A DNA stretch of 64,000 nucleotides, from the NCBI RefSeq assembly GCF_021390545.1, contig NZ_JAJUWR010000015.1, positions 62,001 to 126,000 of the forward strand, given 5' to 3'. The position numbers and the translations under genes were made by a program. Of the stretch, positions 52,194 through 61,192 are shown in pieces. How positions within the stretch are numbered: the first letter of the stretch is position 1; each line of letters opens with the position of its first letter. The notes under the pieces were generated by a model. The model was not told the origin of the DNA, made no database searches, and worked only from the letters and a program-made list of their open reading frames with translations. The DNA comes from Algoriphagus sp. AGSA1. Lineage in GTDB: Bacteria > Bacteroidota > Bacteroidia > Cytophagales > Cyclobacteriaceae.

Positions 52194-53837
52194 TCATATA
52201 CAAAGCAGAAATTGCTGTAAACTATCGTCCTTTCGGAGGTTCAATTTCTTCCGTAGTCGATAGCGGGAAATGCGGAGACTATCCATAGAGATCCCAAGCG
52301 AGGAAGCTATTTCCTTGGAACTTAGATTAAGACGCATCAGACTGGCAAGTTTCATTTCAGCCGGAGTCAGGCCGCCGGAACGGGCCTGAATATTTTTGAA
52401 GAAATCCTGATGCACTTTTTCAAACGTCTGTTTGAAATCATCCCAATCTGTATCATGCGAAAAATTAAAATCAATTTGTTTGATCAGGTTTCTTATCCTC
52501 TTTTTCTGCTCCTTGGGATCTTCTTCCAAACTACTTTTCAGCTTGGACTGTATATCCTCTAGCATCCTGTTCTTATCGATGACATGGAGGGTTTGGGCGG
52601 TAAGGGATTTTGAATGGGCCTGATCCTCAGTTTGCATCTTCAGCTCGAGCAATCTGAGGTTTTCCTTTTCGGTATGGATGAGCTGCTCCTTTATCAGCAA
52701 AAGTTCCTCCTGCCGTTTCAACAATTCTTTATTTCCTTTTATTTTAAGTTTTTGACGGTTGAAAATCACCCACCCTAGTATGAAGAGAAGGCAAACCAAT
52801 GTCAAGAACAACCACCTCATTTTGGTGTCAAAATCCCGGGCTTGCTGCAGCTCCTTTATCTGCTGATTCTTGGTAAAAAGATTATATTGAGCTTCCTGAA
52901 TGGCCAGCTGTCGAGAGGATTCCACCGAATAGACCAGGTCACTGAGCCGTCTGCTTTGCTCCAGATAATCGAAAGCACTCTTATATTCCCCCATAGCTGC
53001 ATATACTTTTGAAATATCTACAACAGCTGATTTTTGTTGATAAACCAAACCGAGTCGCTGGCTCATCTCAGCAGCCTTTACAGAATACTCTAATCCCTTC
53101 TCATACTCTCCAGTTTTCCGGAACACATCACCCAGATTATTCAGGTTACCTATGACCTTCAGACTATCCCCTAATTGCGAATTTATCAGAAATGCTCTAT
53201 GGAAATTATCATAAGCTGAGTCATATCTTGCCAAATCCTCATATATGCTGCCAATGTTTTCCCGCACAAAAGCAATTTGGGATTTCATTCCGAGAGACTC
53301 AAAAAGCTGGAGGGACTCAGTTTGATAGTCCAATGCCTTTGAATATTCCATGCTTTTCTCAAACATCCCACCTATAAAACTTTTGGTCTCAGCTTTACCT
53401 TCCTCATCTCTGATTTCCCCATAAATCCTCAGCGCTTTTTCATGTCTTTGAAGCGCACTTTCAGTGCTTTTTATCTTGTAATAGACTTCTCCAAGCACAT
53501 TGTTTGCTTGGGCAAGCAGCTTCTTTTGTCGACTTATCTCAAAGATATGTTCCGCTTCATATAGTGCTTCGGTCGCATCCTGAAACATGCCAAACTGGAA
53601 AAGTATATAACCACGCAACAATTGGCATTGACCAGTCAAAGAGTCAATTTCGGCACTTCTGCTTTCTTCCAGCAACTCACTTGCTATTATAAAAGCCGAT
53701 TCCGGAGCACTTTTGGAAATAATCCGTGCAGAATCAAGTCGTGAAGCTATAGCTTTGGGATTTTGTGCTGAAGAAGTAGCTGATGAAAAACAGTATAGGA
53801 TTACAGCTAAACCATAGATATGTATCAGACCTTTCAT
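52194..53837 (-). CDS. TPR-repeat membrane regulator with C-terminal HTH domain
   Basis: A 547-residue protein: signal peptide, about six TPR repeats (residues 60-310; e.g. ALRIYGEIRDEEGKAETKSF, GEYEKGLEYSVKAAEMSQRL), a membrane helix near 340-358, a coiled coil (about 365-430) and a LuxR-like HTH at the C-terminus (LTPAEMKLASLMRLNLSSKEIASSLGIS split as LTPAEMKLASLM and SSKEIASSLGIS). Proteins of this build sense signals in the periplasm and bind DNA from the membrane. It lies 193 bases upstream of the phytase gene on the same strand, so it probably controls it. ATG at 53837 chosen over an earlier GTG-type start. Confidence 0.85.
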   Translation of the reverse strand: MKGLIHIYGLAVILYCFSSATSSAQNPKAIASRLDSARIISKSAPESAFIIASELLEESRSAEIDSLTGQCQLLRGYILFQFGMFQDATEALYEAEHIFEISRQKKLLAQANNVLGEVYYKIKSTESALQRHEKALRIYGEIRDEEGKAETKSFIGGMFEKSMEYSKALDYQTESLQLFESLGMKSQIAFVRENIGSIYEDLARYDSAYDNFHRAFLINSQLGDSLKVIGNLNNLGDVFRKTGEYEKGLEYSVKAAEMSQRLGLVYQQKSAVVDISKVYAAMGEYKSAFDYLEQSRRLSDLVYSVESSRQLAIQEAQYNLFTKNQQIKELQQARDFDTKMRWLFLTLVCLLFILGWVIFNRQKLKIKGNKELLKRQEELLLIKEQLIHTEKENLRLLELKMQTEDQAHSKSLTAQTLHVIDKNRMLEDIQSKLKSSLEEDPKEQKKRIRNLIKQIDFNFSHDTDWDDFKQTFEKVHQDFFKNIQARSGGLTPAEMKLASLMRLNLSSKEIASSLGISMDSLRISRYRLRKKLNLRKDDSLQQFLLCI

Positions 53838-54040
53838 AACCCACAAAGATCAGTACCTAAGGCTCCAGAGCTGTTAAGAAATGATTGTGATACAATTAAC
53901 TTTTCCAGGGAATCCTTGAGGCTATTTTCAGAAAACATGAGCAAAACCACCCTCTATCTGGGCAGATTTTAAAGAAGCTTGATTCTAACTTCAAGTTGTG
54001 TTTTTAATGAGAGGCTAAGTTTGATTAGGCGTTCACAATA
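53838..54040. other. Intergenic region upstream of the TPR-HTH regulator
   Basis: About 200 bases between divergent genes. No -7 box for the regulator is clear. The right-hand part runs into dispersed repeat copy D. Confidence 0.4.
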
Positions 54041-54169
54041 TGAAATCGAGCCTTAGAATACAGGCAGGCATGACTCAACAGTCACACGGAAGAATGATTA
54101 TCTGTGAAGCAGGATTTCCTGTCCGACGACAGGCGGGCATGTGGCCGCTAAGAATCAAATTATAACCAG
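54041..54169 (+). repeat. Dispersed repeat, copy D, with inserted GC-rich palindrome
   Basis: Shares GAAATCGAGC, TCACACxG, GAATGATTATCTG/AATGATTATC, GATTTCC/GATTCC and a CAAATTATAACCAGATG end with copy B (32842-32939), in the same order. Inside it is an extra block with the palindrome CCTGTCCGACGACAGG (54118-54133). It ends exactly at the PAP2 gene ATG, as copy B ends at the LytTR gene ATG. It also has a TGACT/AGTCA hairpin (54070-54085 region). Confidence 0.55.
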
Positions 54170-54874
54170 ATGAAAAAGAAGAAATACTCAGCTCCTGTAT
54201 TTGCCTATTTATACTATCAGTTCCTGATCATTTTATTGGCATTTTTGATAAGGGAGGAAAAAGGAAGTATTGAATTGGCCATAAACGACTACCATCATTG
54301 GCTAGCTGACATTTTCTTCAAAAACATCACCCATCTAGGAGACGGGGTCATTCTGGCAGTTCCTATTTTGCTTTTATTGTTTGTCCGCTACAGCCATGCT
54401 ATTTTACTTTTCACTGCTACAATGATCCATTTGGTTTTAGTCACCGTGGGAAAAAGGATTCTTTTCCCAGGTATGCCTAGGCCGGGTGAATACTTCAAAG
54501 ACATAGATTTCTACACAGTTCCCGGGGTGGATATCCATCATTGGAACAGCTTTCCCTCTGGACATACTACCACTGTTTTTATGCTTGCCTGTGTGTTTGC
54601 TATGATATTTTCCAAAAAGGGGTGGATACAGGTTTTCTTATTGGGCATGGCCGGGTTAGTCGGTTTCAGTAGGATATATCTCATGCAGCATTTCTATATG
54701 GATGTGCTGGCGGGTTCTCTCTTAGGAGTTTGGTCCGCCTTTGCGGGGAGATGGGTTACCCTCAGTTATTTCTCTTCCAAGAAGTATAAACGCAGTCTGT
54801 ACCCTAAGCGAAAAGTCAGTTTACAGGAATTGACGGGGTCAAAGGCAGTTCTTCAGAATTCCCAAGCTACTTAA
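54170..54874 (+). CDS. PAP2-family membrane phosphatase
   Basis: A 234-residue membrane protein with six helices and the three-part PAP2 acid-phosphatase motif: Lys 95 with RP at 104-105 (GKRILFPGMPRP), PSGH at 129-132 and SRxxxxxHxxxD with Arg 168, His 174 and Asp 178. The active site faces the periplasm. Likely substrates are undecaprenyl diphosphate or phosphatidic/phosphatidylglycerol phosphates. Its last 8 bases overlap the convergent GT39 gene. A lipid-carrier recycling role would fit that neighbour, but this is inference. Confidence 0.9.
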   Translation: MKKKKYSAPVFAYLYYQFLIILLAFLIREEKGSIELAINDYHHWLADIFFKNITHLGDGVILAVPILLLLFVRYSHAILLFTATMIHLVLVTVGKRILFPGMPRPGEYFKDIDFYTVPGVDIHHWNSFPSGHTTTVFMLACVFAMIFSKKGWIQVFLLGMAGLVGFSRIYLMQHFYMDVLAGSLLGVWSAFAGRWVTLSYFSSKKYKRSLYPKRKVSLQELTGSKAVLQNSQAT

Positions 54875-56423
54875 TCCTTAGCAAAACGGTAGTAGGACTT
54901 TCAAACAAATCCCTGCCTTCAAAAACCACTTCGCATGCATACCCCAGCTTTGAGAACTCCTCCATATTCCCTTTTCTCAAGATTACGACTCCCTCATTTG
55001 GCATTTCATCGAGCTTTTGTAGATCCAAAATAGGTTTCTGCACCAAAAACACAAAAGAGGGATTGAACTCTCCAAAGTGATAAAAGTTCAATTCTTTAAG
55101 CTCGCTTACACCTGAAGCAAGCAATGGGTTTTCCTTATCTAACACAGGAAATGCCCAGAGCAAAAAGGTGAGACTGACAGCTATGAATCCAAGACAAAGG
55201 CTAACCCAATGCATCCTCCATCTTGCTAGAATCCAATAATATAAGCTTACTACTACTATACCACTCCCCACAAGAAAATACCACCCAATATATGCGCTGT
55301 CTGAATAGGCAGCATCTTCCCTGAGTCCGAAATAAATCGCAGCCGGCAATGTGAATAAAACCAATAAGGATATAAGTCCTGCCCATTTCACATTCTTCCA
55401 TTCTCCTGCCCGGGTAATCACCCACCCGATCATGATGGCTAAAAATGGATAAGCTGGGGCGGTGTAGTTTGGCAATTTGGTGCCTGATAGCATAAAAAAA
55501 ACAATTGTAAGGACAGAAAAAATGAGGGAGATTCTCACCAATGTAGGGGCACTGGCATAAGAAAGCAGTGACCTCCAGGAGACCAGCAGAACAAGCGATC
55601 CGGGCATCATCCCTACCACCACATAGGCTAAAGTAAGGTAAAAACCTCCCCCATGTCCTTCCATAGGTGATGCGAAACGACTGACATTATGTTTGAAAAA
55701 AAATTCCTGTAACCAAAGCCCATCCGTTTTCCACGCAATAAGGAGGTACCAGGGAAGTGATACAAGCATGAAAATGACTATTGCAAAAGGATCCAAAACG
55801 GATTTGAAATTCCGCCAAAATCCCCCTTTCTGGAATAAAACAAAAAGCAGAATTGTGCCTCCCACTAAAGCAATCGCGATTGGCCCCTTGCTTAGTACTG
55901 CCAGTCCCAACACAACCCCCATCCATCTTAACCATGTTTTATTAAGGTGATCACCTTCCCAATACCTAATAAAACACAATAAGGTGGCTGTAAGAAAGAA
56001 AATCAGAAATGGATCAGGTACCGCCAAATGAAACTGGACAACCCAATGAACAGAGGCAAGCAGAGCGAAACCCGAAATCAATCCTGCCTCTATTCCAAGG
56101 TTCCGCTTGACTGTAAGAAACACCATACATAGGGTCAACCAGCCCATCAACGCAGGAAAAAAACGAGCGGCGAAAGGAGTAACCCCAAACAACTGATATG
56201 CCAATCCAAAAAAATAGTAATGCAACGGTGGTTTATCATATCTCGGAAGCCCATTGAAGGTCGGTAAAACCCACTCCGAAACCTGCCACATTTCCATCGC
56301 AGCGCTGGCATTCTTGGCTTCATCAAGAATATATATGCTTAGATTCCCTATCTGGGCAAAATGGATAAAAAAGGCGGCAAGCAGAAAAATAACGGAAACC
56401 CATGTGTGCTCAAATCTCTTCAT
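54867..56423 (-). CDS. GT39-like (ArnT/PMT family) membrane glycosyltransferase
   Basis: A 518-residue protein with about eleven to twelve helices. The first periplasmic loop holds YILDEAKNASAAMEM with the Asp-Glu pair that marks GT-C enzymes, followed by LPRYDKPPLHYYFFG, as in ArnT. The C-terminal soluble part (about 430-518) is small. The family transfers sugars from undecaprenyl or dolichyl phosphate carriers to lipids or proteins. The donor and target cannot be read from sequence. It ends convergently with the PAP2 gene. Confidence 0.85.
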   Translation of the reverse strand: MKRFEHTWVSVIFLLAAFFIHFAQIGNLSIYILDEAKNASAAMEMWQVSEWVLPTFNGLPRYDKPPLHYYFFGLAYQLFGVTPFAARFFPALMGWLTLCMVFLTVKRNLGIEAGLISGFALLASVHWVVQFHLAVPDPFLIFFLTATLLCFIRYWEGDHLNKTWLRWMGVVLGLAVLSKGPIAIALVGGTILLFVLFQKGGFWRNFKSVLDPFAIVIFMLVSLPWYLLIAWKTDGLWLQEFFFKHNVSRFASPMEGHGGGFYLTLAYVVVGMMPGSLVLLVSWRSLLSYASAPTLVRISLIFSVLTIVFFMLSGTKLPNYTAPAYPFLAIMIGWVITRAGEWKNVKWAGLISLLVLFTLPAAIYFGLREDAAYSDSAYIGWYFLVGSGIVVVSLYYWILARWRMHWVSLCLGFIAVSLTFLLWAFPVLDKENPLLASGVSELKELNFYHFGEFNPSFVFLVQKPILDLQKLDEMPNEGVVILRKGNMEEFSKLGYACEVVFEGRDLFESPTTVLLRIK

Positions 56424-56786
56424 TGAGATAAAGAAACGTGTAAAAAAAACCAGTTATGTCAATTTTAGATTAAGGATATATTAGCTTTTATGTATATCCG
56501 CTTTTCTTCCAGTAAAACAATAAAAGCATAATAGGATTCGGAAAACACTAGCGTCAAGGTCACCTCGGTCACCCGTCTTCGGTCTTCCGTCCAGTAAAGC
56601 AAAGAGAATAGTGGTACTGGCATCATTACGGTTAATCATATTAGCTTTTATAATAAACTTTCAAGAATACCCCATGGGGCAAAACAAAAAACATTAGTTC
56701 TTTGCAGATACTTAAGGAAAATCGGTTCGAAACAGACTGATTTGAGGGGCGGGGAATTCCCGGGGATTTCTTTATCTTCAAAGCTT
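56424..56786. other. Spacer between divergent GT39 and mnmH genes, mostly repeat
   Basis: No gene. It contains dispersed repeat copy C at 56492-56643. The sequence ATATTAGCTTTTAT occurs twice, just left (56478-56491) and at the right end (56638-56651) of copy C, like a flanking direct repeat. Confidence 0.55.
56492..56643 (+). repeat. Dispersed repeat, copy C (3' part)
   Basis: Matches the distal 155 bases of copy A (43935-43781 minus) from GTATATCCGCTTTTCT through ATAGGATT, ACACTA, TCACCCGTCTT and TACTGGCATCATTxCGGTTAA to CATATTA. It has no open frame. The two copies are clearly diverged, so the repeat is old or evolving freely. Confidence 0.65.
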
Positions 56787-57842
56787 ATGGAAGAGCATAT
56801 CATCTCCCTAGAGCAATTTTGGGAATTAAAAGATCAATATCCGCTGATAGATGCGCGCAGTGAGAGGGAGTTTGCCCAAAGCCATATTCCCGGGGCAGTG
56901 AATATTCCCATACTGAACAATCAGGAAAGGATTGAAGTAGGCACCTTGTATAAAGACCAGGGTTCTGAAGAAGCTACTATTAAAGGATTTGAACTGGTGG
57001 GTCCCAGGTTTCATCTGATTCTAAAGGAAGCATTAAAACTATTCCCTGAAAAGAAAATTATCATCTATTGCTGGCGCGGTGGGATGCGTAGCCAAATCCT
57101 TTCCTGGCTGTTGACTTTGGTTGGATTCGAAGTGTATAGATTAAAAGGAGGCTACAAAACTTACAGGACTTATAGTTATGAACTGGTCAGAAAGCAGTTG
57201 GATTTCATCGTTTTAGGGGGAAAAACCGGGACAGGGAAAACACGGTTGCTCAAAAAACTACAGAAAACAGGTGAACAGATTATAGACTTGGAAGACCTCG
57301 CTAAACACAAAGGATCATCCTTTGGGGCGATAGGACAACCAGCCCAACCCACGGTGGAACAGTTTGAAAATAAGCTGGCCGAAGACTTACGAAAGCTCAA
57401 TCCTGAAAACCCCATTTGGGTGGAAAATGAAAGCAGAAAGATCGGCAAGGTGATACTTCCAGACCTATTCTATCATCAGATGTTGGAGGCACCGTTGATT
57501 GATATCGTAAAATCAGAAGAAGAACGTATAAAATTGATTCAAGAGGAATATGCAACTCTGCCAGCTGATGACCTGATACTTGCTGTCTTAAGGTTGAAAA
57601 AGCGGCTGGGTGGTCTTCGTACTTCGCAGGCTATAGAGGCCATCGTAGAAGGAAATCATGAATCTTGGATTGCCAACATGTTGATATACTACGATAAGGC
57701 TTACACGTTTGATTTAGAAAAACATGCCGATGATAAAATCCTTAGACTAGACCTTACTGGTCTATCCTACGATACATCTACCCAAAAACTACTGGAAATA
57801 AAACATCAAATCCATGGAAAACACCCCCAAAAGGCTGACTGA
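56787..57842 (+). CDS. mnmH: tRNA 2-selenouridine synthase
   Basis: A 351-residue enzyme that replaces sulfur in 2-thiouridine at tRNA position 34 with selenium. The N-terminal rhodanese domain (1-130) has the active Cys 95 in YCWRGGMRSQ. A P-loop domain follows with GGKTGTGKT at 144-152, used for geranylation and selenation. The ATG at 56787 (MEEHIISLEQF) is chosen; 15 upstream codons lack family resemblance. It overlaps selD by 29 bases, so both are made together; SelD provides its selenophosphate. Confidence 0.93.
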   Translation: MEEHIISLEQFWELKDQYPLIDARSEREFAQSHIPGAVNIPILNNQERIEVGTLYKDQGSEEATIKGFELVGPRFHLILKEALKLFPEKKIIIYCWRGGMRSQILSWLLTLVGFEVYRLKGGYKTYRTYSYELVRKQLDFIVLGGKTGTGKTRLLKKLQKTGEQIIDLEDLAKHKGSSFGAIGQPAQPTVEQFENKLAEDLRKLNPENPIWVENESRKIGKVILPDLFYHQMLEAPLIDIVKSEEERIKLIQEEYATLPADDLILAVLRLKKRLGGLRTSQAIEAIVEGNHESWIANMLIYYDKAYTFDLEKHADDKILRLDLTGLSYDTSTQKLLEIKHQIHGKHPQKAD

Positions 57843-58857
57843 ATGGAGCGAAGGCTCTGGCTGCGGCTGCAAAATCGCACCTGCAGTACTGGATGAGATT
57901 TTAAGCAAAAGTGGAAGTCCCGATTTTTCAGACTCTAATCTTTTGGTCGGTAATAGCAGTAAGGATGATGCCGCCGTCTATCAAGTCTCTCCGGAATTGG
58001 CCGTGATCAATACAGTGGATTTTTTCACGCCGATTGTGGACGATCCTTTTGACTTTGGCAGAATCGCCGCTGCCAATGCTATTTCAGATGTGTATGCCAT
58101 GGGAGGGAAACCGATTTTCGCCAATGCCATTCTCAGCTGGCCGGTGGAAAAACTTGCACCGGAACTTGCCGCTAAAGTCATGGAAGGAGCCAAGGCAATC
58201 TGTACAGCTGCTGGAATTGGACTGGCAGGAGGGCATTCCATAGCAGCTAAAGACCCCATCTTTGGCCTTTCAGTCAATGGAATTATTCATCCACATAAAA
58301 TCAAAACCAATAAAGCTGCGAGGGAAGGAGATATTATCTACCTCACCAAGCCACTCGGTATTGGCGTATTGGCGACTGCATTAAAACGACAAAAGATTTC
58401 TGATGCAGATTACTTAAGCTTGATTGATACAGCCTGCAGGTTAAATTCTATCGGCGAAATCCTGGGCAACCATGAGGAAGTACATGCCATGACAGATGTG
58501 ACCGGATTTGGCTTGTTGGGTCATCTTATAGAAATGTGCGAAGGGTCAGAACTTTCTGCCCAGATTGAACTCCATAAGCTTCCAATGATAGCAGGGGTTC
58601 AGGAATACATTAGCCAGTTTATTTTCCCAGACAATACATACCGAAACTGGAATGCATATAGCGCAAAAACCAAAGGTGTGGTAGGAATGGATTTAGTAAA
58701 ACTCTGCGATCCTCAGACTAGCGGGGGATTGATGCTTGCGGTAGATCCTGAAAACCAAGCTTGGTTTGAAGAAGCAATGAAGCAGCAACATCAGGTCATT
58801 TGGGAAATTGGTCGATTTACGGAAAGAAATGAATATTTGATGGAAGTGATGCAATAA
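57814..58857 (+). CDS. selD: Selenide, water dikinase (selenophosphate synthase)
   Basis: A 347-residue enzyme making selenophosphate from selenide and ATP. The N-terminal SGCGCKIAP places Cys 17 and Lys 20 exactly as in the E. coli enzyme; the residue is Cys, not selenocysteine. Downstream DDAAVY, VDFFTPIVDDPFDFGRIAAANAISDVYAMGG (seen in pieces), GGHSI and TDVTGFGLLGH are the ATP/Mg motifs. The pairing with mnmH and absence of selA/selB nearby point to the selenouridine use of selenium. Confidence 0.96.
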   Translation: MENTPKRLTEWSEGSGCGCKIAPAVLDEILSKSGSPDFSDSNLLVGNSSKDDAAVYQVSPELAVINTVDFFTPIVDDPFDFGRIAAANAISDVYAMGGKPIFANAILSWPVEKLAPELAAKVMEGAKAICTAAGIGLAGGHSIAAKDPIFGLSVNGIIHPHKIKTNKAAREGDIIYLTKPLGIGVLATALKRQKISDADYLSLIDTACRLNSIGEILGNHEEVHAMTDVTGFGLLGHLIEMCEGSELSAQIELHKLPMIAGVQEYISQFIFPDNTYRNWNAYSAKTKGVVGMDLVKLCDPQTSGGLMLAVDPENQAWFEEAMKQQHQVIWEIGRFTERNEYLMEVMQ

Positions 58858-58907
58858 GTTTATTCTCCGTTGCTTACCTTAAGTGGATCAAGCAAAATAA
58901 GCCCATC

Positions 58908-59819
58908 ATGCCCAAGATTAAAGTTCTTCTCGCAATTATCTTTGTAGGTCTTTCGATTACCGTGACAGCTCAGCAAGTCCCAGAAGGAACCTCCAGTGAG
59001 CTCGTGATACTCAACGTCTATTCAGGAGAGCAAAAAACAATTGTAAAAGAAAACAGACATTTCGAAGCTCCTAATTGGTCTCGGGATGGGGAACTCCTAA
59101 TTATTAATTCAGGAGGATTTCTGGAAGAAATTGATTTACAAGGGAACCTACTAGGTACAATCCATCCCGAAAAGATCTCCAGAGTAAACAATGACCACGG
59201 GCTAAGTTTTGATGGCAGGACACTGGTCTTCAGCAAAAATGATCAAGGACTTGGCTCCCGAATCTATACAGTACCTATGGCTGGTGGTGAGCCTAGATTG
59301 ATCACGCCTAATCATCCCAGTTATTGGCATGGAATCAGTCCAGATGGCAAAACACTGGTTTACTGTGCTGAGCGCAATGGGGCTTGGGACATTTACGCCA
59401 TCCCTTCGGCAGGAGGTAATGAGAAACAACTGACTGATGCAGAAGGTCTTGATGATGGGTCGGAATACTCCTATGATGGGAAGTGGATCTATTTCAACTC
59501 AAATCGAACCGGACGAATGCAGACCTACCGCATGAAACCAGATGGAACTGGCGCAGAGCAACTAACAGATGACAGCTTTGACAATTGGTTTCCCCATCCA
59601 TCACCAGATAATAAATCCGCAGTAATTATATCCTATCTCGAAGATCAAAACGGTGCCCATCCTTTTGGCAAAGACGTAAAACTGCGATTACTCAATGTGG
59701 AAACGAAGGAAATCAGAGACTTAACTGAAGTGTTTTACGGAGGCCAAGGCACTATCAATGTGCATAGTTGGTCGCCGGATGGGGAATGGATTGCTTTTGT
59801 GAGATATCACAGGCCATAA
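58908..59819 (+). CDS. Secreted TolB-like beta-propeller protein
   Basis: A 303-residue protein with a signal peptide (cleavage after VTAQ or TA, about residue 21). It has five to six PD40/TolB blades: FEAPNWSRDGELLIINSGG, NNDHGLSFDGRTLVFSKND, SYWHGISPDGKTLVYCAE, DDGSEYSYDGKWIYFNSN, NWFPHPSPDNKSAVIISY and VHSWSPDGEWIAFVRY. Unlike Pal-associated TolB it has no N-terminal TolB domain. It is probably periplasmic. It lies 50 bases after selD and converges on DUF502 with a 1-base gap. Function unknown. Confidence 0.85.
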   Translation: MPKIKVLLAIIFVGLSITVTAQQVPEGTSSELVILNVYSGEQKTIVKENRHFEAPNWSRDGELLIINSGGFLEEIDLQGNLLGTIHPEKISRVNNDHGLSFDGRTLVFSKNDQGLGSRIYTVPMAGGEPRLITPNHPSYWHGISPDGKTLVYCAERNGAWDIYAIPSAGGNEKQLTDAEGLDDGSEYSYDGKWIYFNSNRTGRMQTYRMKPDGTGAEQLTDDSFDNWFPHPSPDNKSAVIISYLEDQNGAHPFGKDVKLRLLNVETKEIRDLTEVFYGGQGTINVHSWSPDGEWIAFVRYHRP

Positions 59820-59820
59820 C

Positions 59821-60375
59821 TTACACCAATGGAGAAACCCCTCCGGATACCATAAATTTCATTACATCGGAACTTTTCACACCTACGAGTGGGGTAACTT
59901 TCTCCCGTGGCACCAGAAAAACATTGCCTGAAACATTATAACTGTGGGGAAAATAAACAGCCACCATATCAGGCTCTCCGACAATTGCCATATTGTCCTG
60001 GGTAATAAACCCTAACCGGATCAATGTATCGCTGAGCTGGACTTTGACTGGAGAGGAAAATTTCTTTTTATCGCCTACAAAAGCACCCATCAGATCCTTG
60101 ATGCTCGTGTAAATAAGATTGACAAGAGGAATCCGGATCAATCCCTTTTCAAACCAATCAAAGATAGGCTTGGCAAAAAACAAACTTGCCAGATAGCCCA
60201 CAAAGGTGATCAAGGCCAATACCATCATAATCCCAATTCCTGGCAATGGCACAGGGATCAGATTGTCCAAAAACAGAATGGTCTGAAAAATAATATAGAG
60301 GGTAACTGCTACCGGAGTAATGAACAGTAGTCCGCGAAGGAAATAAGAAATGATACGTTTGTAGGTGAATGCCAT
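59821..60375 (-). CDS. DUF502 family membrane protein
   Basis: A 184-residue protein with two helices near residues 9-28 and 48-72, then the DUF502 core: IPLVNLIYTSIKDLMGAF, FITQDNMAIVGEPDMVAVYFPHSYN and FLVPREKVTPL, all typical. DUF502 proteins are widespread in bacteria; their role is not established. The ATG at 60375 (MAFTYKRIISYFLRG) is selected because DUF502 proteins begin with a short basic stretch before helix one; the in-frame extension upstream is not family-like. Confidence 0.88.
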   Translation of the reverse strand: MAFTYKRIISYFLRGLLFITPVAVTLYIIFQTILFLDNLIPVPLPGIGIMMVLALITFVGYLASLFFAKPIFDWFEKGLIRIPLVNLIYTSIKDLMGAFVGDKKKFSSPVKVQLSDTLIRLGFITQDNMAIVGEPDMVAVYFPHSYNVSGNVFLVPREKVTPLVGVKSSDVMKFMVSGGVSPLV

Positions 60376-60388
60376 GTCTAGAAAATCA

Positions 60389-60422
60389 AAATCCTGATCA
60401 ATACTCAATATTAATCAGGATT
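60389..60422 (-). terminator. Possible terminator after the DUF1080 gene
   Basis: On the minus strand AATCCTGAT pairs with ATCAGGATT across a 15-base loop and is followed by a T-rich TTTGATTTTC. It lies 33 bases past the DUF1080 stop, just before the DUF502 start. Confidence 0.5.
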
Positions 60423-60454
60423 TGAATGTGAAGTAAGTGAATTAAGAAGAATTA

Positions 60455-61084
60455 TTAATCGGGTAATAGCCTCACCTTTACGCTTCTAAAATAAATCACT
60501 GATTTGGGGTCGTGGGCTTGAAGTGCAATGGTACCATGATCAACTTTTTTAGTGCCAAGATCACCTTTGCGCTTTTCATCCTTAGATTGGTCATATACAT
60601 TTATTGTTTCGCCATTGATCTTTACCGTCACTACATCCCCTTGTACTATGATATGCTCTGTGTACCATTCACCATCCTCAACGTACACATCTCTTACGTC
60701 TTGGAAGGAATACACACTTCCAGTCTTTCTCCAATCACCATGGCTCTGATTTACTTGGATCTCATAACCTACATTTGGCCAGCCATCTTCCTGATATTCG
60801 GTATGAATAAAAATCCCTGAGTTTGCCCCAGGCATTGTTTTCACTTCTGCTATCACTTCGAAGTTGTTGAAATCATGATTAGACACATCGCCATTGTAAA
60901 ATGCGTGTCCCCGGGGGCCGGCCACTTTGATCACACCATCCTCAACCTGAAAAGATTGAGAATTTTCGGAAATTTTCCATCCATCTAGATTCTTACCGTT
61001 AAATAGCTCGATCCACTCACCATCCTGAGCTGAAACAGATAATACAAGTGTCAGAAAACAGCAAATTGTTAAAAGGGTTTTCAT
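60455..61084 (-). CDS. DUF1080 family secreted protein (3-keto-disaccharide hydrolase fold)
   Basis: A 209-residue protein with signal peptide (MKTLLTICCFLTLVLSVSAQ). The mature part is a concanavalin-like DUF1080 domain: WIELFNGKNLDGWKIS, FQVEDGVIKVAGPRG, NFEVIAEVKTMPGANSGIFIH and GTIALQAHDPKSVIYFRSVKV. Some family members hydrolyse 3-keto-glycosides, as in Bacteroides. The ATG at 61084 begins at the signal peptide; the longer frame upstream has no sense. No sugar-oxidase partner is close by, so substrate is open. Confidence 0.9.
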   Translation of the reverse strand: MKTLLTICCFLTLVLSVSAQDGEWIELFNGKNLDGWKISENSQSFQVEDGVIKVAGPRGHAFYNGDVSNHDFNNFEVIAEVKTMPGANSGIFIHTEYQEDGWPNVGYEIQVNQSHGDWRKTGSVYSFQDVRDVYVEDGEWYTEHIIVQGDVVTVKINGETINVYDQSKDEKRKGDLGTKKVDHGTIALQAHDPKSVIYFRSVKVRLLPD

Positions 61085-61140
61085 AAAATTCAGAATTGAT
61101 AATATAATAAGTTTGCAGGCACAAGTTACAAGCAAATTAT

Positions 61141-61148
61141 CAAACCTA
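61141..61148 (-). promoter_or_regulatory. Possible -7 box of the DUF1080 gene
   Basis: TAGGTTTG on the minus strand fits TAnnTTTG, 56 bases ahead of the start ATG. No TTG at proper spacing is present, because the nqr terminator occupies that position. Confidence 0.3.
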
Positions 61149-61165
61149 ATTACCGCTAAAAACAA

Positions 61166-61192
61166 AAGCTCTGGGATGACATCCCAGAGCTT
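61166..61192 (-). terminator. Terminator at the end of the nqr genes
   Basis: AAGCTCTGGGAT pairs perfectly with ATCCCAGAGCTT over 12 bp around a 3-base loop; TTTTGTTTTT follows on the minus strand. It lies 24 bases after the nqrE stop and appears to end the nqr transcript with nqrE as last gene. Confidence 0.85.

Noticed and set aside
57861..57876. Possible selenocysteine in SelD
   Set aside because: The active-site codon is TGC (Cys 17 in GCGCK), so no Sec recoding is needed.
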